Positions 20,367-29,295 are shown, counted from the stretch's first letter. The stretch is DNA of 64,000 nt from Campylobacterota bacterium (GCA_030152305.1 JASKOM010000001.1:62001-126000); one strand, 5' to 3'. Numbers and translations: made by a program. The notes: a model not told the origin generated them from the sequence alone.

Positions 20367-20798
20367 ATGTTTAGTTATGCTGGTTTTTGGAAAAGGTTCG
20401 CGGCTGGTTCTATAGATGAAATTGTAATTTATATTCCATTGTCTGTCATGTTGTATTTTTTAGAATTAGATTTAGCACAAGACGGTCTATCATATGATGA
20501 TATGGAGATAGTTGAAATTATTGTAAATATTTTTATTTGGTGGTTATACAATGCTGTGATGGATTCATCACCAACACAAGGAACATTAGGAAAAATGGCT
20601 CTTGGGATTAAAATTACAGATTTAAATGGAGAAAGAATCAGTTTTGGTAGAGCAACTGGAAACCATTTTGCTCAATATCTTTCAATTTTCACTTACGGAA
20701 TAGGCTATTTAATGATAGCTTGGACTAAAAGAAAACAAGCTCTTCACGATAAGATTTCTGGTTGTATTGTTATTGAAAAAAACAACCAAACTATCTAA
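20367..20798 (+). CDS. RDD family membrane protein
   Basis: This 143-residue protein matches the RDD family of small integral membrane proteins. It opens with YAGFWKRFAAGSIDEIVIY, where the family Arg and Asp residues lie in the first helix. It has three predicted membrane helices and the late family block TQGTLGKMALGIKITDLNGE, ending with KRKQALHDKISGCIVI. It follows a strong AGGAGG ribosome site. The function of most RDD proteins is unknown; some are ion exchangers. Confidence 0.85.
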   Translation: MFSYAGFWKRFAAGSIDEIVIYIPLSVMLYFLELDLAQDGLSYDDMEIVEIIVNIFIWWLYNAVMDSSPTQGTLGKMALGIKITDLNGERISFGRATGNHFAQYLSIFTYGIGYLMIAWTKRKQALHDKISGCIVIEKNNQTI

Positions 20799-20821
20799 TT
20801 TATAATCTAATTAATATTCTC

Positions 20822-20868
20822 AAAACTTCATCACTAGATTAAAAAATATTTCTCGCTGATGAGGTTTT
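20822..20868 (+). terminator. Terminator built from a GATGAGGT motif and a one-base variant
   Basis: AAAACTTCATCA (20822-20833) pairs over 12 positions with TGATGAGGTTTT (20857-20868), with one G-U pair. One arm is the overrepresented GATGAGGT octamer; the other differs at a single base. A run of Ts follows. It lies 23 nt after the RDD stop. Confidence 0.65.
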
Positions 20869-20904
20869 CCTCTTTTTAACAAAATACACAAAATACAAAA
20901 ATCA

Positions 20905-20950
20905 TAAGATCCCGAAATAAATTACAGGAGCTACCGCTTCGGGATGACGA
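20905..20950. repeat. Dispersed palindromic repeat (CCCGAA...TTCGGG type)
   Basis: ATCCCGAA (20909-20916) and TTCGGGAT (20938-20945) form an inverted repeat around TTACAGGAGCTACCGC. Related copies recur near 22.3, 53.3, 57.3, 58.4 and 59.3 kb, always next to antirepressor or RHH genes. The remainder of the 20.87-21.12 kb gap is AT-rich leader sequence without a gene. Confidence 0.6.
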
Positions 20951-21121
20951 AAATATTCTTTTTTTTAAATTCCACAAACATATTTTTATTATTTTTTATT
21001 AACTTATTTAATTTTAATTTATTTGAAAAGGAGGCATTGAGTTATAATTCGACAAGAGTTCATTTCCCACGAACTGACAAATGTGAGAAATGAAAAATTC
21101 CAAAAAGAAAGCGGTGAAATT

Positions 21122-22096
21122 ATGGCATACAAATATGAATCTGTGCTGAAATCGTTCGAATACTCGACGGAGAGTTATAAAGTTATTTCTGAATTTTTAC
21201 TTTCTGGTCAAATTGTAAATCCAGTTGTTATGTTAAAAGTTACTGAAATTTCGAAACACTTTGGCAAAGAAGCAAAATATTGGTTTCGACTACCTTCTAC
21301 AAAAGCTTTTATTTCAGCTTTAATAAATGTGAAATTACGAGATAAAGATAAAAAGCTTGAGAAAATAATTACTAAATGGGCTAATGAAGAAAATATCGAT
21401 AAATCGGTTATTTTTAGCATTGCTATAAAAAATAACCCTGCTAAAGATTTAAATTTTGCATTGTCATCAGAAGATGAAACAATACAACAAGTTCAATCTA
21501 TGAACTTAAATTTAGAGCTTTTGAAACAATCAGATGATAGTAAATTGCAAAGACTTTTAAAAGAAATTAAATTAATTGATGTTAAAAGAGGTGGTGAAAC
21601 ACAGGCAGGTTCATCAAGTTCAACAGCTGGAACTTGGATTCATAGAGATTTAGCAATTGAATATGTAAAATGGTTGATTAGTTCGGAAAATCAAACTTCA
21701 GATGGAATTTATGTTATAAAAAGAGGTGGTGAAACACAGGCAGGTTCATCAAGTTCAACAGCTGGAACTTGGATTCATAGAGATTTAGCAATTGAATATG
21801 TAAAATGGTTGATTAGTTCGGAAAATCAAACTTCAGATGGAATTTATGTTATAAAAATTAGTGAATTTTATAAGATTGGAATCACTAACGACATTGAACG
21901 ACGAATAAAAGAGATTGAAAGTCATAGTCCTTGTGAAAGTTCCATATTTTTATATGAAAAAGTAAAAAATGCTTCTCAACTTGAATCTATTCTTCATGAA
22001 AAATTTAAAACATTAAATATTAAAAACGAATGGTTCAAATTATCTGAAGAAAATTTATCTGAAATCAAAGAAATTATTTCGAAAAACTTGAATTAG
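21122..22096 (+). CDS. KilA-N / T5orf172 fusion protein
   Basis: KilA-N is a phage and large-virus DNA-binding domain; T5orf172 is a relative of GIY-YIG nucleases. The 324-residue protein has a KilA-N-like core (VMLKVTEISKHFGKEAKYWFRLP), then a 45-residue segment present twice in exact tandem (starting RGGETQAGSSSSTAGTWIHR). A C-terminal T5orf172 module of about 85 residues follows (GIYVIKISEFYKIGITNDIERRIKEIE). ATG 21122 is preferred to GTG 21083 because the sequence GGTGAAATTATG around it recurs upstream of the 57.5 kb paralogue. It is a single-gene accessory unit flanked by dispersed repeats, with no GATGAGGT motif. It is phage-derived in character; its role is unknown. Confidence 0.75.
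   Translation: MAYKYESVLKSFEYSTESYKVISEFLLSGQIVNPVVMLKVTEISKHFGKEAKYWFRLPSTKAFISALINVKLRDKDKKLEKIITKWANEENIDKSVIFSIAIKNNPAKDLNFALSSEDETIQQVQSMNLNLELLKQSDDSKLQRLLKEIKLIDVKRGGETQAGSSSSTAGTWIHRDLAIEYVKWLISSENQTSDGIYVIKRGGETQAGSSSSTAGTWIHRDLAIEYVKWLISSENQTSDGIYVIKISEFYKIGITNDIERRIKEIESHSPCESSIFLYEKVKNASQLESILHEKFKTLNIKNEWFKLSEENLSEIKEIISKNLN
21585..21854 (+). repeat. Exact 135-bp in-frame tandem duplication
   Basis: Two adjacent copies with a 135-bp period (equivalent bases 21586 and 21721) repeat 45 codons of the KilA-N C-terminal region. I see no differences between the copies. Each copy contains the WIHRDLAIEYVKWLIS helix and runs to the start of the T5orf172 module. Confidence 0.95.
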
Positions 22097-22206
22097 ATCG
22101 AATTGCAAAACTTCAAATCTTCGCTGAAATGATCATCGCTCAATTAAACATAACTGATCTTACAAAATTATCAAATATGATCGCAAACTACAAATATCAA
22201 GATTAA
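22081..22206 (+). pseudogene. Stranded 3' end of a KilA-N gene
   Basis: Just past the fusion gene stop, a different frame stays open for 41 codons (EKLELDRIAKLQIFAEMIIA and on to QD, then TAA). It resembles the helical C-terminus of KilA-N proteins, where a K-x-R-hydrophobic helix and a glutamine-rich helix follow the core. I infer it is the original tail, cut off when the T5orf172 module was inserted. The resemblance is judged by eye, supported by a clearer case at 58.2 kb. Confidence 0.5.
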
Positions 22207-22214
22207 CACAAAAC

Positions 22215-22365
22215 AGGCAACTTCGTCATTCCGTGCATCGACACGGAATATAAGATTAATTTGCAAGTTTTGTTTTTGTATTGTTTTAGATTCTGAATTG
22301 AGTTACAGGAGCTTCGCTTCAAAATGACTGATCATTACAGACAACTTTGTTGTCCGTGCTACAAT
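22215..22365. repeat. Dispersed repeat cluster
   Basis: TTCCGTG/CACGGAA forms a hairpin (about 22231-22250). It is followed by GTTACAGGAGCTTCGCTTC, close to the segments at 20922 and 59303. A further hairpin, ACAACTTTGTTGT, lies near 22343. No coding frame is supported. Confidence 0.5.
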
Positions 22366-22434
22366 ATTAAAACTACGAATTATTACTTATATTATTTTGA
22401 TTTTTTTATATAACAAAAAAAGATATTTGTTATG

Positions 22435-22484
22435 TTATAAGCTATGCTTATAAATTAGCAGTCCCCACTAGCAAAAGCCAGGGG
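22435..22484. terminator. Double hairpin downstream of the XRE gene
   Basis: TTATAAGC/GCTTATAA (22435-22453) is a perfect 8-bp stem with a TAT loop. Next to it, CCCC-TGGC pairs with GCTA-GGGG across 22463-22484 on the minus strand, with a TTTT loop. Both lie just after the stop of the minus-strand XRE gene and can end its transcript. Confidence 0.5.
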
Positions 22485-22517
22485 ATTAACGGATTTTCTT
22501 TTGGTAAATATTAAAAC

Positions 22518-22805
22518 TTATATTAAAGTTGAAATATTTATTTGAATTCTAGAGAGTCTTTGTTTATAAATTAAACCTTCAAGGGCTAACTGTGTTGTTT
22601 TCTCTAATTTTCCATTATAAAAATCTCTACCCCAGTTTGAAACAGTTTGAGCTGAAACACCCATAATTCCTGCCAATTTTTTTTGTGTGATCCCTAGTTC
22701 TCGACAAGTTTTTTTTACTAAATTGTCGCCTTGTTTTACTTCAATAGTTTTGTCTGCTGACATCTCTGTTAATTTAGTAATAATTGTTTCTACATTTTCC
22801 ATCAT
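22518..22805 (-). CDS. XRE-type helix-turn-helix regulator
   Basis: This 95-residue small DNA-binding protein has its HTH at CRELGITQKKLAGIMGVSAQTVSNWGRD, with the recognition helix around AQTVSNWGRD. ATG 22805 (or 22802) is chosen because GGGAG lies just upstream. The C-terminus (KTTQLALEGLIYKQRLSRI) may dimerise. No toxin gene is adjacent, so an antitoxin role is unsupported. It may regulate the accessory locus beside it. Confidence 0.75.
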   Translation of the reverse strand: MMENVETIITKLTEMSADKTIEVKQGDNLVKKTCRELGITQKKLAGIMGVSAQTVSNWGRDFYNGKLEKTTQLALEGLIYKQRLSRIQINISTLI

Positions 22806-23203
22806 GATAACTCCCAAAAATTTTATTTAAACGAAATTTTATAGAATCTTGAAAAATCTTAATATATTTTCAAGAATAATTTTGAGATTATAATATATTT
22901 TTTAAAAAATATATCAACATTTTTGTTTTATTACATGTTTTTTTCATTGTATTTTAATAATAAAAATATTTATAAATTATTAATGGATTGATTGTCTTAG
23001 CCAACATATATTTTAAATAAAATTAATGTTTATATATCAAAAAAATAGTGATTTTTATTATTTTTAATTATGATTTTTTTGTTAATAAATTTATTTATTT
23101 GTTTTGTTATTTAATTTTATAGATTGCTTTTTAATAATTCTTAAGTTATTATGAGTTTAGTAATTTGAGAATTTTTTATAAAATAAAGGAGTTGTAAATA
23201 AAA
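22806..23203. other. AT-rich intergenic region, divergent promoters
   Basis: About 400 nt separate the XRE gene from nadB. I see no ORF or RNA fold. A TATAAAAT-like -10 box near 23177 and AAGGAG just before ATG 23204 serve nadB. Confidence 0.5.
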
Positions 23204-24661
23204 ATGAATAGTCATCAATCAAATCTTGTAATTTATGATTATATAATTGTTGGTTCTGGTTTAGCTGGATTATATTCGGCTTTTAATATTCCAGAAAAAT
23301 ATAAAGTTCTGATTTTAACAAAAACGATGCCTTGGGAATGCAATTCATTTTATGCTCAAGGTGGAATTTCTGTTCCAAAAGATGATAAAGATATATATTT
23401 ACATATCGAAGATACAATAAAAGCAGGTGCTGGTTCGTGTGATATTTCAGCTGTTGAAACTCTTGTTAAAGATGGCAGAAAAGAAATTGATAAATTAATT
23501 TCAATGGGTTTGAATTTTGATAAAACTGTTGATGGCAAATTATTATATACAAAAGAGGGAGCTCATTCAACAGATCGAATTTTACATATTGGCGGAGATG
23601 CAACTGGTCGTTATTTACATTCATTTTTAATTCATAATTTAAAACATAATATTTGGACAAATAGTCAAGTAATTGATATTCTTGTTGATAACTCTCGAGC
23701 ATACGGTGTAACTGTTTATATAGACGGCATTATCGAAAATTTATATTGTAAAAATTTAATATTAGCTTCAGGCGGTATTGGAAGATTATATAAATATAGC
23801 ACTAATGCAACAACTGTTTCAGGTGATATTCATGGCATTGCTATCGAAAAAGGAATCAAATTGCGAGACATGGAAATGCTTCAATTTCATCCTACGACTT
23901 TATTATCTCAAAATAACGAAACTTTTTTAATTAGTGAAGCATTGCGAGGCGAAGGTGCTTATGTCGTTGATGAAGATGGCGATCGATTTTTATTTAAATA
24001 TGATAAACGAGGTGAATTAGCTTCTCGTGATATCGTTAGTCGTGCTATTATTAAACATCCTAAACAAGCATTTTTGTCTATTTCTCATTTTAAACGAGAT
24101 TGGTTTATTAATCGTTTTCCAACTATTTCTAGATTATTAAAAAATTATGGCTTTAATATAACTGATGATTTAATTCCTATTTCACCAGCTTTTCATTATA
24201 CTATTGGTGGCATCGAAACAGATTTATATGGTCGAATTCCAAATTATATTAATTTATATGCCGTCGGTGAAGTTGCATCAACTGGTGTTCATGGTGCAAA
24301 TCGTCTTGCATCAAATTCTCTTCTCGAAGCTATCGTTTTTAGTAATCGAGCCGTTCAACATTCTTTAAATAATCAACATTTAAATATTTACACACATAAA
24401 AATTTTCCTAAATCTAATAAAAAATTAATTTTAAACGGTGATGATTTTATCAAAAAAGAGTTAAGTAATTTGCTTTGGAAATATGTTTCTATTGAACGAC
24501 GAGGAGCAGAATTACAAATGGTTCTTGACAAAATAGATGTTTTATTAAGAAACGAAAACGGACGACTAATAAAATTAAATTTATTAGTTGCTAGAGAAGT
24601 AATTATTTCAGCATTAAAAAATAATAAATCGCAAGGTGCTCATTTTAGAGCTGACAGTTAA
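23204..24661 (+). CDS. nadB: L-aspartate oxidase
   Basis: NadB oxidises L-aspartate to iminoaspartate with FAD, the first step of de novo NAD synthesis. The 485-residue protein has the FAD-binding YIIVGSGLAGLYSAF start, the SFYAQGGISV segment, GAHSTDRILHIGGDATGR, and the C-terminal GGIETDLYGRIPNYINLYAVGE and GANRLASNSLLEA blocks typical of the succinate dehydrogenase/aspartate oxidase superfamily. The missing membrane-anchor context and length favour NadB over SdhA/FrdA. nadA and nadC are not adjacent. No GATGAGGT copy is present. Confidence 0.93.
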   Translation: MNSHQSNLVIYDYIIVGSGLAGLYSAFNIPEKYKVLILTKTMPWECNSFYAQGGISVPKDDKDIYLHIEDTIKAGAGSCDISAVETLVKDGRKEIDKLISMGLNFDKTVDGKLLYTKEGAHSTDRILHIGGDATGRYLHSFLIHNLKHNIWTNSQVIDILVDNSRAYGVTVYIDGIIENLYCKNLILASGGIGRLYKYSTNATTVSGDIHGIAIEKGIKLRDMEMLQFHPTTLLSQNNETFLISEALRGEGAYVVDEDGDRFLFKYDKRGELASRDIVSRAIIKHPKQAFLSISHFKRDWFINRFPTISRLLKNYGFNITDDLIPISPAFHYTIGGIETDLYGRIPNYINLYAVGEVASTGVHGANRLASNSLLEAIVFSNRAVQHSLNNQHLNIYTHKNFPKSNKKLILNGDDFIKKELSNLLWKYVSIERRGAELQMVLDKIDVLLRNENGRLIKLNLLVAREVIISALKNNKSQGAHFRADS

Positions 24662-24757
24662 TTATTATCTTATTTTAAATATTTCATTATCGATTATAAA
24701 ATCCGATATGTATCTTAATACATAACAATGAATTTGATAGATTGGAGGAATCAAAAT

Positions 24758-24967
24758 ATGATTTCTAATATTGGTAAAAATCCATATTTACAAATTAATA
24801 ACGACAGAAAAATCGTTCAAGTAAATAAAACAGAAAATATTAATGAAACAACAACAGAAAATAATCGAGTAAATGAGATTCGTAAAGCATTAGAAGACGG
24901 ATCTTATAAATTAATTCCAGCTAAAGCTCTTGCAAAAGTTTTTGCTGAAGCTGAATTATTAGTATAA
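24758..24967 (+). CDS. flgM: Anti-sigma-28 factor FlgM
   Basis: FlgM holds the flagellar sigma factor FliA inactive until the hook is complete. The 69-residue protein has the C-terminal FliA-binding signature (RVNEIRKALEDGSYKL...KALAKVFAEAELL). ATG 24758 sits 9 nt after GGAGG, so I prefer it over the upstream ATG 24728. It heads flgM-flgN-flgK on one strand. Confidence 0.88.
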   Translation: MISNIGKNPYLQINNDRKIVQVNKTENINETTTENNRVNEIRKALEDGSYKLIPAKALAKVFAEAELLV

Positions 24968-24988
24968 TAATTTGGTTAGCTATTTTAA

Positions 24989-25417
24989 ATGTTAAAAAAA
25001 TATCTCGACGGTGCAATAGGAGATCTTAAACAGCTCTACAAACTTTCAGAAGATGATATTTTAGATATTAAACAGGCTAATCATGGAGCTGTTTTTGAAC
25101 GAGTTACAACCAAAGAAAAATTAATCGAAACTTTTGAAGCTAAAAAACGGGCTATCGATGAACAAATTACTAGAAAAGCTTCCCAAAAAAATGGTATAGC
25201 TCTTGATTCTATTTTAAATGATGATGAAAAAAGACTTTTGGAAGAATTAAAAAAAAGACTATTCGAATTAAAAAAAGTGAATCGGAGATATGCCAGACTT
25301 GTTGTTAGTGTTGGAACTTTTTATAGTGCTTTGTTAGAAAAAATTGTGCCTACTGAAATGGAAGGTTACGATACAGTTATTCGACAGTCTGCTTCATTTT
25401 TAGAAATTAAAGGATAA
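24989..25417 (+). CDS. flgN: FlgN-like flagellar export chaperone
   Basis: This 142-residue, largely alpha-helical protein lies between flgM and flgK, exactly where the FlgN chaperone for FlgK/FlgL is expected. It has long charged helices (RLLEELKKRLFELKKVNRRYARL) followed by VVSVGTFYSALLEKIVP. Sequence similarity is weak, so the call rests on position, size and helical make-up. Confidence 0.75.
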   Translation: MLKKYLDGAIGDLKQLYKLSEDDILDIKQANHGAVFERVTTKEKLIETFEAKKRAIDEQITRKASQKNGIALDSILNDDEKRLLEELKKRLFELKKVNRRYARLVVSVGTFYSALLEKIVPTEMEGYDTVIRQSASFLEIKG

Positions 25418-25423
25418 TTTTAC

Positions 25424-27235
25424 ATGGCTTCAATTTTTTCAGGACTTAACACAGCTGTTTCTGGTCTTTCTGCCGCACAAACAGCTGTTTCTACAACTAG
25501 CCATAATATTTCTAATGCCGAAAATAAAGATTTTACTCGTCAAAGAGTTAATTTAGAAACTAATCCAACTGTTTCAATCGGAAATACTACTGTTGGTGCA
25601 GGTGCAAATGTTCAATCAATTGCTCGTATTCATAATGAATTTGTTTATTCTCGATATCAACAAAGTAGCGAACGAGTTGCTTATTCTTCGGCTCTTGATC
25701 AAAATTTAAAAGAAATATCTTCGTTCTTTCCAGATATGGAAGGTGTCGGTATTAAAAATGATCTTGATAATTATTTTAGAAGTTGGGCTAATCTTTCTAC
25801 TGATCCTTCTTCGGTTGCTCAAAAAAGTGTTCTTGTTGCTTCAGCTCAAAATTTAGTTACAGGTATTAAAACAAGTTACGATAAATTAGACAGTATTCAA
25901 AAACATATTAACTCTGAAATTGGAACTTCTGTTGATGAGGTTAATAGAATTATTAAAGATATTTCAAAATTAACTGGTGATATTCTTGCTGTCGAAACAA
26001 ACGGAGATAATGCAAATGATTTACGAGATAAACGAGATGCTTTAGAAACAACTTTAACAAAATTAACAGGTGCAGAATTTGTTCATGGAAATGAATCCGA
26101 CACTGGCGGTGAAACTTCTATTTATGAAGCAAAAGGTTTATATAGTGCAATTATTGGCGGTGTTGCTATCGTTAGTGGCAATACTTATCATCCGCTTAAA
26201 TTGGAAAATAAAAATAGCAAAGATGGATCATATACGATTAAATATCAAAATCGTGATGGAACATTTATGGATATGTCTCAAATTATCACAAAAGGTAAAA
26301 TAGGTGCTTTGTTAGAACTTAGAGGCACTAAATTCGATGAAAGTGGCAGTTTAATTAATGGATTAATTCCAGATTTTAAAAATAATTTTAATTCTTTTGC
26401 AAATGGCTTAATTGTTCATACAAATAGCATTTATTCACAAAGTGCTAATAATTATATGCGAAGTAATCCTTTGAATAATATTCAAAATAGTGATAATGCC
26501 GTTGAAAAATTAGGAATTTCATCTGGAACTTTTAATATTGTTGTTTATGACAAAAATGGTGTTGAATCAAGTAAAAGAGTTGTTTCAGTTGATGAAAATA
26601 CAACTTTTGGAAACATAATGGACCAACTTCAAAAATCATACGATGATAATAAAGATGGATCGTTATTAAACGATTTTTCTTCACAGTTTAAAGTTTCGAT
26701 TAGTAATGACAGATTAATTATCGAATCCAAAAATAAAGATTCTGGTTATACATTTGGTATCGAAGACGGTGATACTCGTTTTGCAGGAAAATTAGGTCTC
26801 AATAGATTTTTTGACGGCAATGATGCATCAAATATTATTGTTAATAAAGAATTAGCTCAACGATCTTATAAAATATCAGGATTCAAAGAACCTGTTGATG
26901 GAAATAATAGTGTTGCTGATGCAATGTTTAAATTACAAGCTGAAAATTTAACTTTTTCATCAAAATCAAGAGGTGCATTTCAAGATACTGTTTTTGGAGT
27001 TTATAACGATTTTGTTACCGACATTGCTGGAAAAAGTGAGGCAATAACTTTAAGAAAAGAAACTATCGATGTTCAATATAAATCAATAGAAGATCAATTA
27101 AATAGTATTTCTAAGGTTTCAATTGATAATGAACTCGCTTCGTTAATAAAATATCAAACAGCTTATTCAGCTTCTGGTAAAGTTGTCTCGACTATTGACA
27201 AAATGATCGATACTTTACTTGGCTTAAAACAATAA
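25424..27235 (+). CDS. flgK: Flagellar hook-associated protein FlgK
   Basis: FlgK forms the first hook-filament junction layer. The 603-residue protein has the conserved rod/hook N-terminus (SGLNTAVSGLSAAQTAVST, SHNISNAENKDFTRQRV) and the C-terminal coiled-coil (DNELASLIKYQTAYSASGKVVSTIDKMIDTLLGL). It starts 6 nt after flgN. One GATGAGGT copy (25934) encodes DEV. Confidence 0.96.
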   Translation: MASIFSGLNTAVSGLSAAQTAVSTTSHNISNAENKDFTRQRVNLETNPTVSIGNTTVGAGANVQSIARIHNEFVYSRYQQSSERVAYSSALDQNLKEISSFFPDMEGVGIKNDLDNYFRSWANLSTDPSSVAQKSVLVASAQNLVTGIKTSYDKLDSIQKHINSEIGTSVDEVNRIIKDISKLTGDILAVETNGDNANDLRDKRDALETTLTKLTGAEFVHGNESDTGGETSIYEAKGLYSAIIGGVAIVSGNTYHPLKLENKNSKDGSYTIKYQNRDGTFMDMSQIITKGKIGALLELRGTKFDESGSLINGLIPDFKNNFNSFANGLIVHTNSIYSQSANNYMRSNPLNNIQNSDNAVEKLGISSGTFNIVVYDKNGVESSKRVVSVDENTTFGNIMDQLQKSYDDNKDGSLLNDFSSQFKVSISNDRLIIESKNKDSGYTFGIEDGDTRFAGKLGLNRFFDGNDASNIIVNKELAQRSYKISGFKEPVDGNNSVADAMFKLQAENLTFSSKSRGAFQDTVFGVYNDFVTDIAGKSEAITLRKETIDVQYKSIEDQLNSISKVSIDNELASLIKYQTAYSASGKVVSTIDKMIDTLLGLKQ

Positions 27236-27255
27236 ATTTATAATTTATTATATTC

Positions 27256-27963
27256 ATGAATATAATTTATCAACCAATCGAACGAGGTGTTTATCGTTAT
27301 AATAGTGATACTTTCGCTCTTTATGGATTTATTAGATCAATCGGAGAAATCAATGGCATTGTCGCTGATATTGGTAGCGGAAGTGGTATTTTAGGGATTC
27401 TTCTTGCAAAAGAGAACCCTAAGATTGAATTAGAATCTTTCGAAATTCAACCTAAGTTTTTCAAATTAACAAAAAAAAATTCTCAAATAAATAATATTAA
27501 AAATAATTGTCATCTTGGCAATTTTTTAGAAATTTCTAACACACAAAAATACGATTTGATCGTATCAAATCCTCCTTTTTATTCAGCAAATTCATCACAA
27601 AGTAATTCTGAAAATTTACAAACAAGTCGTTATGATAATAATTTGCCAATTGATAAATTTATTTCCCGTGTTTCAAAAAGCTTAAATAATCGAGGTAGAT
27701 TTTTATTTTGTTATCGAGCTGATCAAACTCCTATTTTGTTTTCTATTCTTGAACAATATGGAATGAGAGTCGAACGAGTAAGATTTTTATATTCGACAAA
27801 TACAGGTCATTCTTCGTTAGTTTTGATTGAAGCAAGAAAAAACTCAAAAGCTGCTACTAAATTTGAACAACCTCTTTATATATTCAGTGATGAAATGCAA
27901 AATATTTATAAATTTGCATCTGTTCATTCTATTCTTGCAGATTTAAGCGAACTTGAAATATAA
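27256..27963 (+). CDS. TrmN6-like SAM-dependent methyltransferase
   Basis: This 235-residue class I methyltransferase has motif I ADIGSGSGILGILLA and the N6-adenine-type motif IV SNPPFY. This combination and length match the YfiC/TrmN6 family, which methylates A37 of valine tRNA. It begins 20 nt after flgK and overlaps the pilin-like gene by 11 nt. The substrate is inferred from the family only. Confidence 0.8.
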   Translation: MNIIYQPIERGVYRYNSDTFALYGFIRSIGEINGIVADIGSGSGILGILLAKENPKIELESFEIQPKFFKLTKKNSQINNIKNNCHLGNFLEISNTQKYDLIVSNPPFYSANSSQSNSENLQTSRYDNNLPIDKFISRVSKSLNNRGRFLFCYRADQTPILFSILEQYGMRVERVRFLYSTNTGHSSLVLIEARKNSKAATKFEQPLYIFSDEMQNIYKFASVHSILADLSELEI

Positions 27964-28408
27964 ACAAAATATATTACATCGTAGAGCTTTTGCCCTTATT
28001 TTTGCAATAATTTTATTAGTTGTTTTTTCAACAATAACAGGCTTAATTGTTTCGTTATCAACAGATACCTCATCAACAACCGCAAAAGTTTATCTTTATA
28101 ATCAAGCAAAATTATATTCTCGAAGTGGAATAGAAATGGCATTATTAATGATAGAAGATCGAGAACGAAATGATTCAAATAATTGTCTTCAAGAACTTAA
28201 TTTAACCGTAGATGACTCTGGCATAAAATTTAATATTTTAGTTTATATAAATTATATTGGTTCGAATTTAAAATGTGGAACTAAAAACCAAATTTATACA
28301 GTTGGTTATCCAGAATCAAACGGAACAGTTATGATTGATGCATATGTTTCGACAGTTGATTTACAAGAAAATATAACTTTTTATCGCAGAACTGTTCAAA
28401 AGCCGTAA
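27953..28408 (+). CDS. Pilin/pseudopilin-like membrane protein
   Basis: This 151-residue protein has a short positively charged leader (RRAFALIFAIILLVVFSTI) like type IV prepilin and type II pseudopilin signals, then a helix (AKLYSRSGIEMALLMIEDRER) and a small beta-rich C-terminus with two cysteines. Glu5 of canonical pilins is absent, as in PilX/GspK-type minor subunits. The start is TTG 27953. Type II secretion or DNA-uptake pseudopili are both possible, which matters given the uptake-like motif in this genome. One GATGAGGT copy (28067). Confidence 0.6.
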   Translation: MKYKQNILHRRAFALIFAIILLVVFSTITGLIVSLSTDTSSTTAKVYLYNQAKLYSRSGIEMALLMIEDRERNDSNNCLQELNLTVDDSGIKFNILVYINYIGSNLKCGTKNQIYTVGYPESNGTVMIDAYVSTVDLQENITFYRRTVQKP

Positions 28409-28452
28409 ATATTGTTTGATAGAATTGCATAAAATAAAAAAGAAAGGCAAAA

Positions 28453-29295
28453 ATGGGAATTTATCGAGTTCTTATTAAAACTTACGATCAAAGAGAATTG
28501 GTATATAAAATATCAAAATTATTTTCGGATATGAATTTAAATATTATCGCCAATAGTGAATATGTTGATCATGATGAAAATCTGTTTTTTATGCGAAGTG
28601 AAGTTGCAGGTGAAAATCTAAATAGTTATGCCTTGAAAAATGAACTTGAAAATATATTGCCAATTAATAGTGAAATTTCAATTATTGATAGTTCAAAAAG
28701 ACGACGAATAATTATATTCGTAACAAAAGAAGTTCATTGTCTCGGTGATATTTTAATGCGACATGTTGAAGACGAATTAAATGCTGATATTGTTGAAGTA
28801 ATTGGAAATTATAATAATTTAGAAAACACTGTTAAAAAATTTGATATAAAATATATAACGATTTCCCACGAAAATTTAAGTCGTGAAGAACATGCTTTGA
28901 AAATTATAGAACATCTCGAAACGATAGAAAAGTTTGATTATATTATTTTGGCTAAATATATGCGAGTTCTTCCTGCTTTGTTTGTTGAAAAATATAAACA
29001 CCGAATAATTAATATTCATCATTCGTTTCTTCCTGCTTTTGTTGGTGCTAATCCATATAAACAGGCATATGAACGAGGTGTCAAAATAATAGGAGCAACG
29101 GCTCATTTTGTTACGAATGATCTTGATGAAGGACCAATTATCGAACAAGGAATAGCTCATATCGATCATTCTTATAGTTGGAAAGATATGCAAAAAGCTG
29201 GTCGAGATGTCGAAAAAATAGTTCTTTCCAAAGCTTTAAAACTTTTACTCGAAGATAGAATATTTATAAATAAAAACAAAACTGTTATATTATAA
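28453..29295 (+). CDS. purU: Formyltetrahydrofolate deformylase
   Basis: PurU hydrolyses 10-formyl-THF to THF and formate, balancing one-carbon pools. The 280-residue protein has an N-terminal ACT domain (residues 1-80, VLIKTYDQRELVYKISKLFS) and a formyltransferase domain with YIILAKYMRVLPALF and INIHHSFLPAFVGANPY. The catalytic His and a late GATAHFVTNDLDEGPII segment are present. AAAGG precedes ATG 28453. Confidence 0.95.
   Translation: MGIYRVLIKTYDQRELVYKISKLFSDMNLNIIANSEYVDHDENLFFMRSEVAGENLNSYALKNELENILPINSEISIIDSSKRRRIIIFVTKEVHCLGDILMRHVEDELNADIVEVIGNYNNLENTVKKFDIKYITISHENLSREEHALKIIEHLETIEKFDYIILAKYMRVLPALFVEKYKHRIINIHHSFLPAFVGANPYKQAYERGVKIIGATAHFVTNDLDEGPIIEQGIAHIDHSYSWKDMQKAGRDVEKIVLSKALKLLLEDRIFINKNKTVIL

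Noticed and set aside
22518-22805. Toxin-antitoxin module with the XRE protein
   Set aside because: No small toxin gene lies on either side; the flanks are hairpins and an AT-rich gap.
23204-24661. Succinate dehydrogenase/fumarate reductase flavoprotein
   Set aside because: Sequence pattern and length (485 residues) and the lack of adjacent iron-sulfur and membrane subunits fit L-aspartate oxidase.
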